Assembly: GCA_024685775.1 (NCBI GenBank)
Contig: JAIKVL010000004.1
Location: 1-64,000, forward strand
Origin: Clostridia bacterium
Lineage (GTDB): Bacteria > Bacillota > Clostridia > Christensenellales > CAG-1252
DNA: 64,000 bases
Direction: 5' to 3'
Shown: positions 52,470 through 62,091 of the stretch, in pieces
Position numbering within the stretch: the first letter of the stretch is position 1
Layout: each line of letters opens with the position of its first letter
Position numbers and translations under genes: made by a program
Notes under the pieces: generated by a model
What the model was told of the DNA's origin: nothing
Database searches by the model: none
The model's input: the letters and a program-made list of their open reading frames with translations, nothing else

Positions 52470-53654
52470 TCATACGTCGCGCTTCGAATGTTCGAATTGT
52501 TTGAAAAGAGGAGAAAAGGAACGCAATCTTTCGACGGTTCGCGAAAGGACGTTTACCGCCTTTTCGACCTCTTCCTCGGTGTTTTCCGCTCCGAAAGAAA
52601 AGCGGAGGGACGAACGGGCGAGTTCTTCCGTCAGCCCCATTGCGATAAGGACGTGAGACGGATCGGCGCTGCCCGAGGAGCAAGCGCTGCCCGCAGAGGC
52701 CGCGATCCCCTCTCTGTCGAGGGACAAAAGGATCCCGTCGCCATCCGCATACTCAAAGCAAACGTTCGCATTATTCGGAAGTTTTTCATCTTCGGACGCA
52801 CCGTTCACGAAGACGAATGGGATCTCCTCTTTTACGCGTTTCATGAAGAGATCGCGAAGGGCGCGCACCTTTTCGGATCGGAAAGACAGTTCTTCCACGG
52901 CGAGTTCGATCGCCTTTCCGAACCCGACGACGGACGGGACGTTATACGTCCCCCCGCGCATCGAACGCTCCTGCTCGCCGCCCGTGATCAGTTTCCCGAG
53001 CCGAACGCCGCTTCGAACGAAGAGCGCGCCGATCCCTTTCGGTCCGTTGAATTTATGCGCCGAGATCGACATAAGATCGACCCCGAGCGCACGAACGTCG
53101 ACGGGAATCGCGCCGACCGCCTGCACGGCGTCCGTGTGCATAAGAATCCCCCTCTTTCTCGCTTCCGCGGCGATCTCCCGAACGGGTTCGATCGTCCCGA
53201 CTTCGTTATTCGCGAGCATAACGGAGACGAGAAAGGTATCCTCTCGGATCGAGGAAACGACCGCATCGACCGAAACTTTTCCCGTCTTATCGACGGGAAC
53301 GTAGGTCACTTCGAATCCTTGTTTTTCAAGTTCCGCAAGGGTATTCAAGACGGCGTGATGCTCGACGGCGGTCGTTACGACGTGCCCTTTTCCTTTTATG
53401 AGCGCCGCGCCGCGGATCGCCCAGTTATCCGATTCCGTTCCGCCGGAGGTGAAATAGATCTCGCTCTCCTTCGCTCCGATCGCGCGAGCGATCTTTGCGC
53501 GCGCTTCGTCCACCGCGGCGACCGCTTCTCTTCCGAGAAAATGGCGGCTGCTCGCATTGCCGAATCTATCTTTGAAATACGGCAACATCTCGGCGAGCGC
53601 TCGCTCGTCGAGAAAAGTCGTTGCCGCGTGATCGAAATAGATCGGATTATTCAT
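52470..53654 (-). CDS. Cysteine desulfurase (NifS/IscS family)
   Basis: PLP enzyme that moves sulfur from cysteine to acceptors for Fe-S clusters or tRNA thiolation. The 394 residues have IYFDHAATTFLDERAL, FTSGGTESDNWAIRG, the PLP lysine in SISAHKFNGPKGIGALF, and the mobile catalytic Cys loop SAGSACSSGSADPSHVL. No iscU, iscR, thiI or mnmA gene is adjacent, so the acceptor is unknown. It lies between glyA (31 bp) and pcrA (47 bp). The ribosome site is weak. Confidence 0.93.
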   Translation of the reverse strand: MNNPIYFDHAATTFLDERALAEMLPYFKDRFGNASSRHFLGREAVAAVDEARAKIARAIGAKESEIYFTSGGTESDNWAIRGAALIKGKGHVVTTAVEHHAVLNTLAELEKQGFEVTYVPVDKTGKVSVDAVVSSIREDTFLVSVMLANNEVGTIEPVREIAAEARKRGILMHTDAVQAVGAIPVDVRALGVDLMSISAHKFNGPKGIGALFVRSGVRLGKLITGGEQERSMRGGTYNVPSVVGFGKAIELAVEELSFRSEKVRALRDLFMKRVKEEIPFVFVNGASEDEKLPNNANVCFEYADGDGILLSLDREGIAASAGSACSSGSADPSHVLIAMGLTEELARSSLRFSFGAENTEEEVEKAVNVLSRTVERLRSFSPLFKQFEHSKRDV

Positions 53655-53685
53655 CGTTTTTCAAGCAATATCCGATAAAAACGAA

Positions 53686-54939
53686 TTAAAGGATATCGTT
53701 GACGTAAAGCGGAAATTTCTCGCAAAGTTCGATAACCGCTTTCTTTACTCTTTCGACCGCTTCCGCGCGATTCAAAATGATGTCGGTGATGAGATCCGCT
53801 ATGTAGACCGCTTCTTTTTCCTTCATACCGCGCGCGGTGATCGCCGGAGTCCCGATACGGACGCCGCTCGTTACAAAAGGTTTTTGCGTGTCGAACGGGA
53901 TCGCGTTCTTATTGACGGTGACGTGCGCTTCGTCGAGAAGGGTTTCAAGCTCCTTACCCGTCATATTCTTTCTCGTCAAATCGAGAAGCATCAAATGATT
54001 GTCCGTTCCGCCCGAAACGAGATCGACGCCGTTTTCGATAAAGCGCTCGCTCATCGCCTTCGCGTTCAGAATGATTTGGTGTTGATACGCCTTGAATTCG
54101 GGGGTAAGCGCCTCGCCGAAGGCAACGGCTTTCGCCGCGATGACGTGCATCAACGGTCCGCCTTGCGTTCCCGGGAAGATCGCCTTGTCGATCTTTTTCG
54201 CGATCTCTTCGTTATTCGTCATGATGACGCCGCCGCGCGGTCCGCGAAGGGTCTTATGCGTGGTCGTCGTAACGACGTCCGCGTACTTGACGGGATTTTC
54301 ATGCTCACCCGCCGCGACGAGACCCGCGATATGCGCCATATCGACCATAAGATACGCGCCGACTTCGTCCGCGATCTCACGGAACGCCTTGAAATCGATC
54401 GCGCGCGGATACGCCGAAGCGCCCGCAACGATGAGTTTGGGCTTGCACTCGTTCGCGATGCGGCGAAGCTCTTCGTAATCGATCCTACCGGTTTCTTTCT
54501 TTACGCCGTAGGGAACGATGTTATAGTTCTTACCCGACATATTGACGGGAGAACCGTGCGTAAGGTGACCGCCGTGCGCGAGGTTCATACCGAGGATCGT
54601 GTCACCGACGTTCAAAAGGGCGAAATAAACGGCAAGATTCGCGTTCGCGCCGCTATGGGGTTGAACGTTCGCAAAAGACGCGCCGAAGATCTTTTTGACG
54701 CGCTCGATCGCGAGCGTCTCGACCTCGTCCACGAATTGGCAACCGCCGTAATATCTCTTTCCGGGATATCCTTCGGCGTACTTATTCGTCAGATGGCTGC
54801 CCATCGCCGCCATAACGGCGGGCGTAACGATATTCTCGCTCGCGATGAGTTCGAGATTTTGTCTTTGGCGATTGAGCTCGCGCTCCATCGCGCCGAAAAC
54901 AGCTTCGTCTTGCTTCTTAACGGTTGATAAATCGATCAT
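53686..54939 (-). CDS. glyA: Serine hydroxymethyltransferase
   Basis: Converts serine plus tetrahydrofolate to glycine and methylene-THF. The 417 residues have [39 protein letters not shown] (family pattern; quoted in parts: [26 protein letters not shown]), the PLP lysine in [16 protein letters not shown], and [16 protein letters not shown]. The frame extends to 54981, but AAGGAG lies 6 nt before the ATG at 54939. The 90-bp spacer from trxA holds no gene or clear terminator, so read-through from trxA is possible. Confidence 0.97.
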   Translation of the reverse strand: MIDLSTVKKQDEAVFGAMERELNRQRQNLELIASENIVTPAVMAAMGSHLTNKYAEGYPGKRYYGGCQFVDEVETLAIERVKKIFGASFANVQPHSGANANLAVYFALLNVGDTILGMNLAHGGHLTHGSPVNMSGKNYNIVPYGVKKETGRIDYEELRRIANECKPKLIVAGASAYPRAIDFKAFREIADEVGAYLMVDMAHIAGLVAAGEHENPVKYADVVTTTTHKTLRGPRGGVIMTNNEEIAKKIDKAIFPGTQGGPLMHVIAAKAVAFGEALTPEFKAYQHQIILNAKAMSERFIENGVDLVSGGTDNHLMLLDLTRKNMTGKELETLLDEAHVTVNKNAIPFDTQKPFVTSGVRIGTPAITARGMKEKEAVYIADLITDIILNRAEAVERVKKAVIELCEKFPLYVNDIL

Positions 54940-55029
54940 ACTTTTCTCCTTTTGTTTTTGTTTTATTCGGGCGGATATCATTGCGCCGCCTCTCTCCCCC
55001 CGAAAGACGCGATGCGCCGTTTGGTTTCG

Positions 55030-55341
55030 CTATTTGATAAGTTCCTCGATGATTTTTTTCAATTCGTCAGCCGAGCGAACGCCGACGGTCTTATTCACAA
55101 CGGTTCCGTTTTTCATAAAAAGGAGCGTCGGGATCACGGAGATGTCATAGGAAACGGCAAGCCCTTCCTCTTCGTCCACGTTGACCGAACCGAATGCCAC
55201 TTTTCCCGCGTACTCTTCCGAAAGTTTCTCCACGACGGGCGAAAGCATTCGGCACGGACCGCACCAAGTCGCCCAAAAATCGAGGACCGCCGCGGGAGAC
55301 TGCAAAAACTCTTTTACGTTAGCTTCGTTTACTGCGTTCAT
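55030..55341 (-). CDS. trxA: Thioredoxin
   Basis: The 103 residues have the active site WATWCGPCRML and the cis-proline loop ISVIPTLLFMKNG, with all thioredoxin-fold landmarks. The cytoplasmic protein reduces disulfides in reductases. AGGAG lies 9 nt before the ATG. It follows the RseC-like gene, whose product carries a redox-type Cys cluster, by 48 bp containing an A/T-rich run. Confidence 0.96.
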   Translation of the reverse strand: MNAVNEANVKEFLQSPAAVLDFWATWCGPCRMLSPVVEKLSEEYAGKVAFGSVNVDEEEGLAVSYDISVIPTLLFMKNGTVVNKTVGVRSADELKKIIEELIK

Positions 55342-55389
55342 ACACTACTACTCCTTTTTTTTTTATATTTTAGACCGCCATTTCGCGGG

Positions 55390-55872
55390 CTATTCTTCGG
55401 TGGGATCCCCGTCGCCGTCGGAGGCGGAATCCGCAGGATCGGATGCGGGCTTATCGCTCTGCTCGTCCGACAGGATCGTAACGAGCTGCGGCGCGAACGT
55501 ACCTTTTTTCTTGATCATGCGATCGACGATGATCCCGATCGCGCAACCGATGACGAGCGCGACCGCGACGACGCCGAGCAGGACCAAATCGGAAAATTTG
55601 CGAAAGATCGCAAGCCCCGCGCCGACCAGCGCGACGGGGACGATATAGACGATAAACGCCGCGCGCAGGACGAAACGGTCGCTCATTTGGACGCCGACCC
55701 GATCGCCTTCTTTCGCGCCGAGCGTGTTTCTGACTTCGACGTAGACTTTCATCTTATCGCCGGACGCGGCGAGGCACATCTTGCACTTATCGCAAGCGGA
55801 GCGCCTGTCGAAGACGACTTTCGCCGTTTTCCTCTTTTCGTTTACGCTTTCAACGATCCCGACTTCGTACAT
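55390..55872 (-). CDS. RseC/MucC-family (SoxR-reducing system-like) membrane protein
   Basis: The 160-residue protein has an N-terminal cytoplasmic domain with the cysteine cluster SACDKCKMC (about 26-34), the family's presumed Fe-S or redox site, then two membrane segments (about 72-92 and 97-116), and a C-terminal tail of ~25 residues very rich in D, S, P and E. RseC-like proteins associate with the Rnf electron-transport complex in several bacteria, but no rnf gene is in the window. It sits 3 bp after aspS and upstream of trxA. Function here is an inference. Confidence 0.82.
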   Translation of the reverse strand: MYEVGIVESVNEKRKTAKVVFDRRSACDKCKMCLAASGDKMKVYVEVRNTLGAKEGDRVGVQMSDRFVLRAAFIVYIVPVALVGAGLAIFRKFSDLVLLGVVAVALVIGCAIGIIVDRMIKKKGTFAPQLVTILSDEQSDKPASDPADSASDGDGDPTEE

Positions 55873-55875
55873 TTT

Positions 55876-57654
55876 TTATTCCTTCAAAACGCCGATCGCA
55901 AGGTCGGTCAGTTGCTTCTCTTCTACGACGGACGGAGCGTCGCTCATCAAGCAGCAAGCGTTCTGCATCTTCGGGAACGCGATTACGTCCTTAATGCTTT
56001 CCGCGCCGGTCAAGAGCATAACGAGCCTGTCGAGACCGAAGGCAAGACCGCCGTGCGGGGGCGCGCCGTAGCGGAAGGCTTCGACGAAGAAGCCGAAACG
56101 ATTTACGATGTCCTCATCGGTAAATCCGAGCAAATTGAAGATCTTGCTCTGCATTTCGGGCGTATGGATACGGATCGAGCCGCCGCCCGCTTCCTCGCCG
56201 TTTATAACGAGGTCGTAGGCTTTGCTTCTGACTTTCAAAGGATCGGTGTCGAGAAGCGGGAGATCTTCATCCATCGCCGCGGTGAACGGGTGATGGATCG
56301 CGACGTAACGCTTTTCTTCCTCGCTGTATTCGAGAAGCGGGAATTCGGTGACCCAAAGGAAATCGAAAGTATTTTCGGGGATCAGGGAGAAATCCTTCGC
56401 GATCTTCAAGCGGAGCGCTCCGAGCGCGGCGGAGCAAACCGCGTAAGTATCCGCCACGAAGAAGAGGATATCGCCCTTTTCCGCACCGGCGGCGCGGAAA
56501 ATCTCGTCCATAACGCCTTCTTTCAGGAACTTCGCGAAAGTCGAGGTCACGCCCTCTTCTTTGATCGCCGCCCAAGCAAGACCTTTCGCTCCGTAATCTT
56601 TGACGAATTCACCGAGCTTGTCGATCTCTTTTCTCGTGTACTTTTGCGCGAGACCCTTCGCGTTGATGCATTTGACTTTATTCCCCGCGGCGACCGCGTT
56701 CTCGAAGACGGAAAAGCCGCATCCCTTTACAACGTCGGACAGATCCATGAGTTCGAGACCGAAACGGGTGTCGGGCTTATCCGATCCGAAACGATCCATC
56801 GCTTCCGCATAGGGCATACGGCGGAGCTTCTCGGGAAGTTTTACGCCGATCAGACGATCGAACACTTCGCGGATCAAGCCTTCCGCCACGCCCATTACGT
56901 CTTCGCAATCGGCGTAGCTCATTTCCATATCGATCTGCGTGAATTCGGGTTGGCGGTTCGCGCGAAGATCCTCGTCGCGGAAGCATTTCGCGATCTGATA
57001 GTAGCGATCGAATCCCGCGATCATCAAAAGCTGCTTATAGATCTGCGGGGACTGCGGAAGCGCGTAAAACTCGCCGTGATGCACGCGGCTCGGAACGAGA
57101 TAATCCCTCGCGCCTTCGGGCGTGGAACGACCGAGGCAAGGCGTGTCGATATCCAAAAAACCGAGCTTGTCCATATAGGAATGGACGAGGTGGCAAAGTT
57201 TGGAACGCATTTGGATATTGCTTTGCAAACTGCCGCGACGCAGATCGAGATAACGATATTTCAGCCTCGTGACCTCGCCGACCGCCGCGATCTCGGAGAT
57301 CACGAAGGGCGGAACGTCCGCTTCGGAAAGAATGTCGAGCTCCGACGCGGAGATCTCCACTTCGCCCGAAGGAAGCGCCTTATTGATATTCTTTTCGCCG
57401 CGACTGCGGACGACGCCTTTGACGGCGACGACGAATTCGTTCCTGAGTTTTTCGGCAAGCGCGAAGACTTCTTTTCCGCAAGCGGTCTCTTCAAACGAAA
57501 CTTGGACGATACCCGTGCGATCGCGCACGTCGGTAAAAATAATATTGCCGAGATTACGATATTTTCCGATAAAGCCCAAAACCGTTACGGTCTTACCGAT
57601 GTCGCTCGCGCGAAACTCCGCGCACATTTTGCTTCTTTGACTTAAAAAGTTCAT
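55876..57654 (-). CDS. aspS: Aspartyl-tRNA synthetase
   Basis: The 592 residues have the N-terminal OB fold (GFIGKYRNLGNIIFTDVRDRTGIVQVSF), class II motif 2 (YYQIAKCFRDEDLRANRQPEFTQIDMEMSY, quoted as CFRDEDLRANRQPEF), the bacterial GAD insertion, and motif 3 (GGLAFGLDRLVMLLTGAESI). This is the bacterial type. Whether it also charges tRNA-Asn cannot be settled here, as no gatCAB or asnS is in the window. It lies 1 bp after hisS, a conserved Firmicutes pair. Confidence 0.97.
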   Translation of the reverse strand: MNFLSQRSKMCAEFRASDIGKTVTVLGFIGKYRNLGNIIFTDVRDRTGIVQVSFEETACGKEVFALAEKLRNEFVVAVKGVVRSRGEKNINKALPSGEVEISASELDILSEADVPPFVISEIAAVGEVTRLKYRYLDLRRGSLQSNIQMRSKLCHLVHSYMDKLGFLDIDTPCLGRSTPEGARDYLVPSRVHHGEFYALPQSPQIYKQLLMIAGFDRYYQIAKCFRDEDLRANRQPEFTQIDMEMSYADCEDVMGVAEGLIREVFDRLIGVKLPEKLRRMPYAEAMDRFGSDKPDTRFGLELMDLSDVVKGCGFSVFENAVAAGNKVKCINAKGLAQKYTRKEIDKLGEFVKDYGAKGLAWAAIKEEGVTSTFAKFLKEGVMDEIFRAAGAEKGDILFFVADTYAVCSAALGALRLKIAKDFSLIPENTFDFLWVTEFPLLEYSEEEKRYVAIHHPFTAAMDEDLPLLDTDPLKVRSKAYDLVINGEEAGGGSIRIHTPEMQSKIFNLLGFTDEDIVNRFGFFVEAFRYGAPPHGGLAFGLDRLVMLLTGAESIKDVIAFPKMQNACCLMSDAPSVVEEKQLTDLAIGVLKE

Positions 57655-57655
57655 A

Positions 57656-58909
57656 TTACGCCTTCTTTTGAGATATATATTCCGCGAGTTTTTCGATCGC
57701 GGTTTCTTCCTCTTCTCCCGTTTTCATATTTTTGACTTTGACGACGCCTTTTTTGATCTCGTCTTCGCCGATCACGGCGCTGAATTTCGAGCCGAGCTTA
57801 TCCGAAAGCTTCATTTGCGCTTTCAGGCTTCTGCCCATAACGTCGCATTCGGCGGCGACGCCCTGCTTTCTGAGCGCGGAGGTGAGTTTGAACGCTTCGT
57901 CCGACGCGCCGATATTCGCGATAAAGACGTCCGGCGTGGGTTCATCGCCGAAGGACGCGCCGAGCGCGGTCATCGTCAGGATCAAACGCTCGATCCCCAT
58001 TCCGAATCCGACCGCGGGACACGGCTTTCCGCCGATCTCTTCGACGAGATTGTTATATCTGCCGCCGCCGCAAACCGTGGCTTTCGCTCCGATATTCCCC
58101 GCGACGAATTCGAAAACGGTCTTGGTGTAGTAATCGAGTCCGCGGACGATCTTATCGTCTTCCTCGAAGGGGATCTCGGAAAGCGTCAAGAGATTTTTGA
58201 CCTTTGCGTGATGCGCGCGGCAAGGCTCGCAGAGATAGGAAAGGACGGAAGGCGCGCCCGCCGCGACGGCGGCGCATTTCTCTTCCTTGCAGTCCAAAAT
58301 GCGGAGGGGGTTTTTATCCAACCTTTCTCTGCAAGTCGGGCAAAGATCGTCGATCCTCGACGCGAAATAGGCTTTGAGCGCTTTATTATATTCCTTGCGG
58401 CATTCCGGGCAACCGATGCTGTTGATGCGAAGTTCCAGCCCCGTGATCCCGAGACGGTCGAACAGCGTCTTCGCGATCAGCATAACTTCGACGTCCTGCT
58501 CCGGAGTGTCCGCGCCGTAGATCTCGACGCCGAATTGGTGATGCTCGCGAAGCCTGCCCGCCTGCGGCCTTTCATAACGGAAGACGGGAGTCTCGTAGTA
58601 CATTTTCAAGGGTTGCGGAAGGCTTGAAAGGTTGTTTTCGATAAAACTCCTGACGACGCCCGCCGTTCCCTCGGGTTTCAAGGTAACGCTTCTGCCGCCT
58701 TTATCGAGGAAAGTGTACATTTCCTTATTGACGATATCCGTCGTGTCGCCGACGCCGCGAAGGAAAAGCTCCGTATGCTCGAAGGTCGGGGTCGCGATCT
58801 TGCGAATATTGAAAAGACGCGTCACCGCGCGGATCTCCTCTTCGATCTTCGCCCACTTATAGCTTTCCTGAGGCAAAAGATCTTTCGTCCCTTTCATTAT
58901 GTTGATCAT
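57656..58909 (-). CDS. hisS: Histidyl-tRNA synthetase
   Basis: The 417 residues start INIMKGTKDLLPQESYKWAKIEE and contain motif 2 (PVFRYERPQAGRLREHHQFGVEIYG, quoted as RYERPQAGRLREHHQFG), the His A region FVAGNIGAKATVCGGGRYNNLVEEIGG (quoted as CGGGRYNNLVEEIGG) and a C-terminal anticodon-binding domain. The cysteine-rich insert (CPECRKEY, LCPTCRERL, LDCKEEKC) is normal for the Firmicutes form. GGAG is 7 nt before the ATG. It lies between hslU (12 bp) and aspS. Confidence 0.97.
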   Translation of the reverse strand: MINIMKGTKDLLPQESYKWAKIEEEIRAVTRLFNIRKIATPTFEHTELFLRGVGDTTDIVNKEMYTFLDKGGRSVTLKPEGTAGVVRSFIENNLSSLPQPLKMYYETPVFRYERPQAGRLREHHQFGVEIYGADTPEQDVEVMLIAKTLFDRLGITGLELRINSIGCPECRKEYNKALKAYFASRIDDLCPTCRERLDKNPLRILDCKEEKCAAVAAGAPSVLSYLCEPCRAHHAKVKNLLTLSEIPFEEDDKIVRGLDYYTKTVFEFVAGNIGAKATVCGGGRYNNLVEEIGGKPCPAVGFGMGIERLILTMTALGASFGDEPTPDVFIANIGASDEAFKLTSALRKQGVAAECDVMGRSLKAQMKLSDKLGSKFSAVIGEDEIKKGVVKVKNMKTGEEEETAIEKLAEYISQKKA

Positions 58910-58921
58910 TTCTTTCGCTCC

Positions 58922-60244
58922 TTAAATGATATATCGTTTGAGATCGAGGTCGACGAGCTGTTTACCGAGATGCTTCTCGACGTAGGGAAGATCGACGACG
59001 ACTTCGACGGGCTCGCCGTTCGCTTCGTAAGAAACGTCGGACAAAAGCGCTTCGATCAGAGAATGCAGGCGACGCGCGCCGATATTCTCGCTGTTCGTGT
59101 TTTCGAGAGAGGCGAGTTCCGCGATCTTCTCGATGGCTTCCTTCGTAAATTTCAGATCGACGCCGTCCACTTTCAAGAGCGCGCTGTACATTTTGAGAAG
59201 CGCGTTCGACGGTTCGGTCAAAATGCGGACGAAATCCTCTTTCGTAAGGCTGTTGAGCTCGACGACGACGGGGAATCTGCCTTGCAGTTCGGGGATCAGA
59301 TCTTTAACTTCCGAAATATGGAAAGCGCCCGCCGCGATGAAGAGAATGAAGTCGGTGCGAATGCTGCCGTACTTCGTCGTCACAGTGGAACCTTCGACGA
59401 TCGGAAGGATATCCCTTTGCACGCCTTCGCGCGAAACGTCCGGACCGCCGCGGGAAGAACCCATACTCGAACCGGCGATCTTGTCGATCTCGTCGATAAA
59501 GATGATGCCTTCCTGCTCCGCGCGGCGGAGAGCCTCCGCGGCGACGCTGTCGGTATCGATGAGCTTATCGGATTCTTCGAGGATCAGCATCCTCATCGCG
59601 TCCTTGACGTACAGCTTGCGTTTTTTCTTATTCTTGCCGCCTCCGAATTGTTTGAAAATATCGCCGAGATTGATCTCCGCGCCCTGCCCGGTCTGCATCA
59701 TCTGCACGGGTTTTTGCGGCTCGGAAACTTCGATCTCGATCTGCATTTCGTCCAATTTCCCATCCGTAAGTTCTTCGGAAATCGCTTCGGAAAGCTGAGC
59801 TTCGGGAACGTCCGGCGAAAGCTCTTTGCGGATCGGCAAAATGACCTTTACGAGTTTTTGCACCGCCGCTTGGGTGGCGCGGGGTTTAAGCTCTTCGTAA
59901 CGCTCTTCCTTTACGAGGCGGATCGCGGCTTCCACGAGGTCGCGGACCATCGACTCGACGTCGCGCCCGACGTAACCGACTTCGGTAAACTTCGTGGCTT
60001 CGACTTTGACGAGCGGCGCTTTTACGAGCTTGGCGAGACGGCGGGCGATCTCGGTCTTACCGACGCCCGTCGGTCCTTTCATAATGATGTTTTTCGGGGT
60101 GATCTCTTCGCGAACGGCATCGTCCAGACGACTGCGTCTGTAACGGTTGCGAAGAGCGACGGCGACGCTTCTTTTCGCCTCGTCCTGCCCGATGATATAT
60201 TTATCGAGTTCCTGCACGATCTCTTTCGGGGTAAACAGTTCCAT
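58922..60244 (-). CDS. hslU: ATP-dependent protease ATPase subunit HslU (ClpY)
   Basis: AAA+ unfoldase feeding the HslV peptidase. The 440 residues have Walker A GPTGVGKTEIARRL, Walker B FIDEIDKIAG, the I-domain insertion (low-complexity MMQTGQGAEINLGDIFKQFG section) and the C-terminal VEKHLGKQLVDLDLKRYII tail that docks in HslV. The frame extends to 60286, but the ATG at 60244 (GGAGG upstream) overlaps the hslV stop by 1 nt (TGATG). Co-translated with hslV. Confidence 0.97.
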   Translation of the reverse strand: MELFTPKEIVQELDKYIIGQDEAKRSVAVALRNRYRRSRLDDAVREEITPKNIIMKGPTGVGKTEIARRLAKLVKAPLVKVEATKFTEVGYVGRDVESMVRDLVEAAIRLVKEERYEELKPRATQAAVQKLVKVILPIRKELSPDVPEAQLSEAISEELTDGKLDEMQIEIEVSEPQKPVQMMQTGQGAEINLGDIFKQFGGGKNKKKRKLYVKDAMRMLILEESDKLIDTDSVAAEALRRAEQEGIIFIDEIDKIAGSSMGSSRGGPDVSREGVQRDILPIVEGSTVTTKYGSIRTDFILFIAAGAFHISEVKDLIPELQGRFPVVVELNSLTKEDFVRILTEPSNALLKMYSALLKVDGVDLKFTKEAIEKIAELASLENTNSENIGARRLHSLIEALLSDVSYEANGEPVEVVVDLPYVEKHLGKQLVDLDLKRYII

Positions 60245-60777
60245 CACAGCACCTCCACCGTCAGATTCGAGTTCGTAAAGACGCAAAGCTCGGACGCGAT
60301 TTTCATCGCTTTCCGCGCGATCTCTTCCGCGCCCATACCCTCGATATCATATAAAGCGCGCGCCGCCGCGAGCGCGTAATTGCCGCCGCTTCCGATCGCG
60401 CAAACGCCCGAATCGGGATCGATGACTTCACCCGTCCCGGACAGCACCAACAGATTATCCTTATCCGCGGCGATCAGCATCGCTTGAAGCTGACGGGGCA
60501 TTTTATCGTTTCTCCAAAGCTCCGCGAGTTCGACCGCGCTGCGCATCAAATTTCCGCTGAATTTTTGCAACATTTTTTCGAACTTTTCACTCAAAGAAAA
60601 AGCGTCCGAAACGCTGCCCGCGAACCCGACGACGACCTTGCCGCCGTAGATCCTTTTGACCTTGACCGCGTTCGCCTTGAAGACGACGCTTTCGCCCATC
60701 GTGACCTGACCGTCGCCGGCGATCACGGTGACGCCGCCCTTTTTGACGGCGCAAATCGTGGTTCCCTTAAATTCCAT
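60244..60777 (-). CDS. hslV: ATP-dependent protease peptidase subunit HslV (ClpQ)
   Basis: Threonine peptidase of the HslUV complex. The 177 residues begin [15 protein letters not shown]. Removal of MEFKG would expose Thr6 as the N-terminal nucleophile. [40 protein letters not shown] and [21 protein letters not shown] are diagnostic. It lies 3 bp after trmFO and overlaps hslU by 1 nt. The order topA-trmFO-hslV-hslU is the Firmicutes one, with xerC and codY absent. Confidence 0.97.
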   Translation of the reverse strand: MEFKGTTICAVKKGGVTVIAGDGQVTMGESVVFKANAVKVKRIYGGKVVVGFAGSVSDAFSLSEKFEKMLQKFSGNLMRSAVELAELWRNDKMPRQLQAMLIAADKDNLLVLSGTGEVIDPDSGVCAIGSGGNYALAAARALYDIEGMGAEEIARKAMKIASELCVFTNSNLTVEVL

Positions 60778-60780
60778 TTT

Positions 60781-62091
60781 TTACTCCTTTAACGCGCTTT
60801 CGAGAGAAAGAACGTATGCTTTTATATCGTTTGCCGAACGCTCGGCGTAAAAGGCTTTGCGCAAGGCTTTGTCTCGGATCCTTTTTTCGGGCGCGGGCAA
60901 GATCCCGAAGTTCGCGTTCATCGGCTGAAACGCCGCGTTTTCCGCGGAAATATAGCGAGAAAGCGCGCCCATAATCGTCGTCTCCGGAAGAGGCGAAAGA
61001 GCCTTTCCTTTGACGAACGCCGCCGCGGACAGCCCCGCGATCATCCCGCTCATCGCGCTTTCCATATAGCCTTCGACGCCCGAAAGCTGACCCGCGATCC
61101 AAAGCGCGTTCGCTTTTTTGACCTTGAAGAACCCGTCGAGGATCTTCGGGGCGTTGATGAAGGTGTTGCGATGCATCACGCCGTAACGGACGAACTCCGC
61201 TTTTTTTAAGGCGGGGATCAATCCGAAGACGCGCCTTTGCTCGGGGAAGGTCAGGCTGGTCTGAAACCCGACGAGGTTATATAGGTCGCCCGCCGCATTC
61301 TCCTTGCGAAGCTGCAAGACAGCATAGTACTTTTCCCCCGTCTCGGGATGGCGAAGTCCCACGGGGCGCAACGGTCCGAACCGCAGACAATCCTCTCCGC
61401 CTTTCGCCATGATCTCGATCGGCATACAGCCGTCGAAATACGCGCCGCCGACTTCCTGCTTCGCTTTTTCCGCAGAAATAAGCGCGGCGTAAAAGGCTTT
61501 GTACTCCTCTTTGTTCATCGGGGCGTTCAGATAGTCCTTATCCCCTTTTCCGTAACGCGAAGCGAAAAACGCGTGATCCATATCGACGCTTTCAGCCGTC
61601 ACGATCGGAGCCGCCGCGTCGAAGAAGGAAAGACCTTCTTCCCCCGTAAGTTCGAGGAGCGCGTCGGACATCGCTTTACTTGTCAAAGGTCCCGTCGCGA
61701 CGATGGTCGGAATCGAGAGATCGAGCGACCGGACTTCCTCGCGAACGAGGTGAAAACCCGCGTAGGACGAGAGGATCCTTTCGACTTCTTTCGAGAAGAT
61801 CTCGCGATCCACGCCGAGCGCGCCGCCGCAAGGAACTTTCGCCTTTTCCGCCGCGCGAAGGACGACGCTTCCGAACGCGCGCATCTCGGTTTTCAATGCG
61901 CCGCTCGCGGTATCCGCAAGGTCGCTTTTAAGACTGTTCGAGCAGACGAGTTCGGCAAGCCCGCCCGTCTTATGCGCGGGAGTTTGAACGTCGGGACGCA
62001 TTTCGAACATCTCGACTTCGACGCCCGCTTCGAGCAGGCGATACGCCGCTTCCGCGCCCGCCAAACCGCCGCCGACGACCCTTACTTTCAT
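60781..62091 (-). CDS. trmFO: tRNA (uracil-54-C5)-methyltransferase, folate-dependent TrmFO
   Basis: FAD enzyme that makes ribothymidine at U54 using methylene-THF. The 436 residues start with the dinucleotide-binding VVGGGLAGAEAAYRLLEAG and contain FEMRPDVQTPAHKTGGLAELVCSNSLKSD (quoted as ELVCSNSLKSD), VPCGGALGVDREIFS and QLSGVEGYMESAMSG. Methylene-THF would come from GlyA encoded in the same run. It overlaps topA by 4 nt. Confidence 0.97.
   Translation of the reverse strand: MKVRVVGGGLAGAEAAYRLLEAGVEVEMFEMRPDVQTPAHKTGGLAELVCSNSLKSDLADTASGALKTEMRAFGSVVLRAAEKAKVPCGGALGVDREIFSKEVERILSSYAGFHLVREEVRSLDLSIPTIVATGPLTSKAMSDALLELTGEEGLSFFDAAAPIVTAESVDMDHAFFASRYGKGDKDYLNAPMNKEEYKAFYAALISAEKAKQEVGGAYFDGCMPIEIMAKGGEDCLRFGPLRPVGLRHPETGEKYYAVLQLRKENAAGDLYNLVGFQTSLTFPEQRRVFGLIPALKKAEFVRYGVMHRNTFINAPKILDGFFKVKKANALWIAGQLSGVEGYMESAMSGMIAGLSAAAFVKGKALSPLPETTIMGALSRYISAENAAFQPMNANFGILPAPEKRIRDKALRKAFYAERSANDIKAYVLSLESALKE

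Noticed and set aside
54952-57645. 897-codon open frame on the plus strand across aspS
   Set aside because: It lies antisense to a complete, well conserved aspS. Such frames arise from the codon bias of this genome (GAT/CGC-rich codons read cleanly backwards). It has no ribosome site or recognisable domain. The same holds for the plus-strand frames over pnp (12195-14501), pcrA and ftsK.
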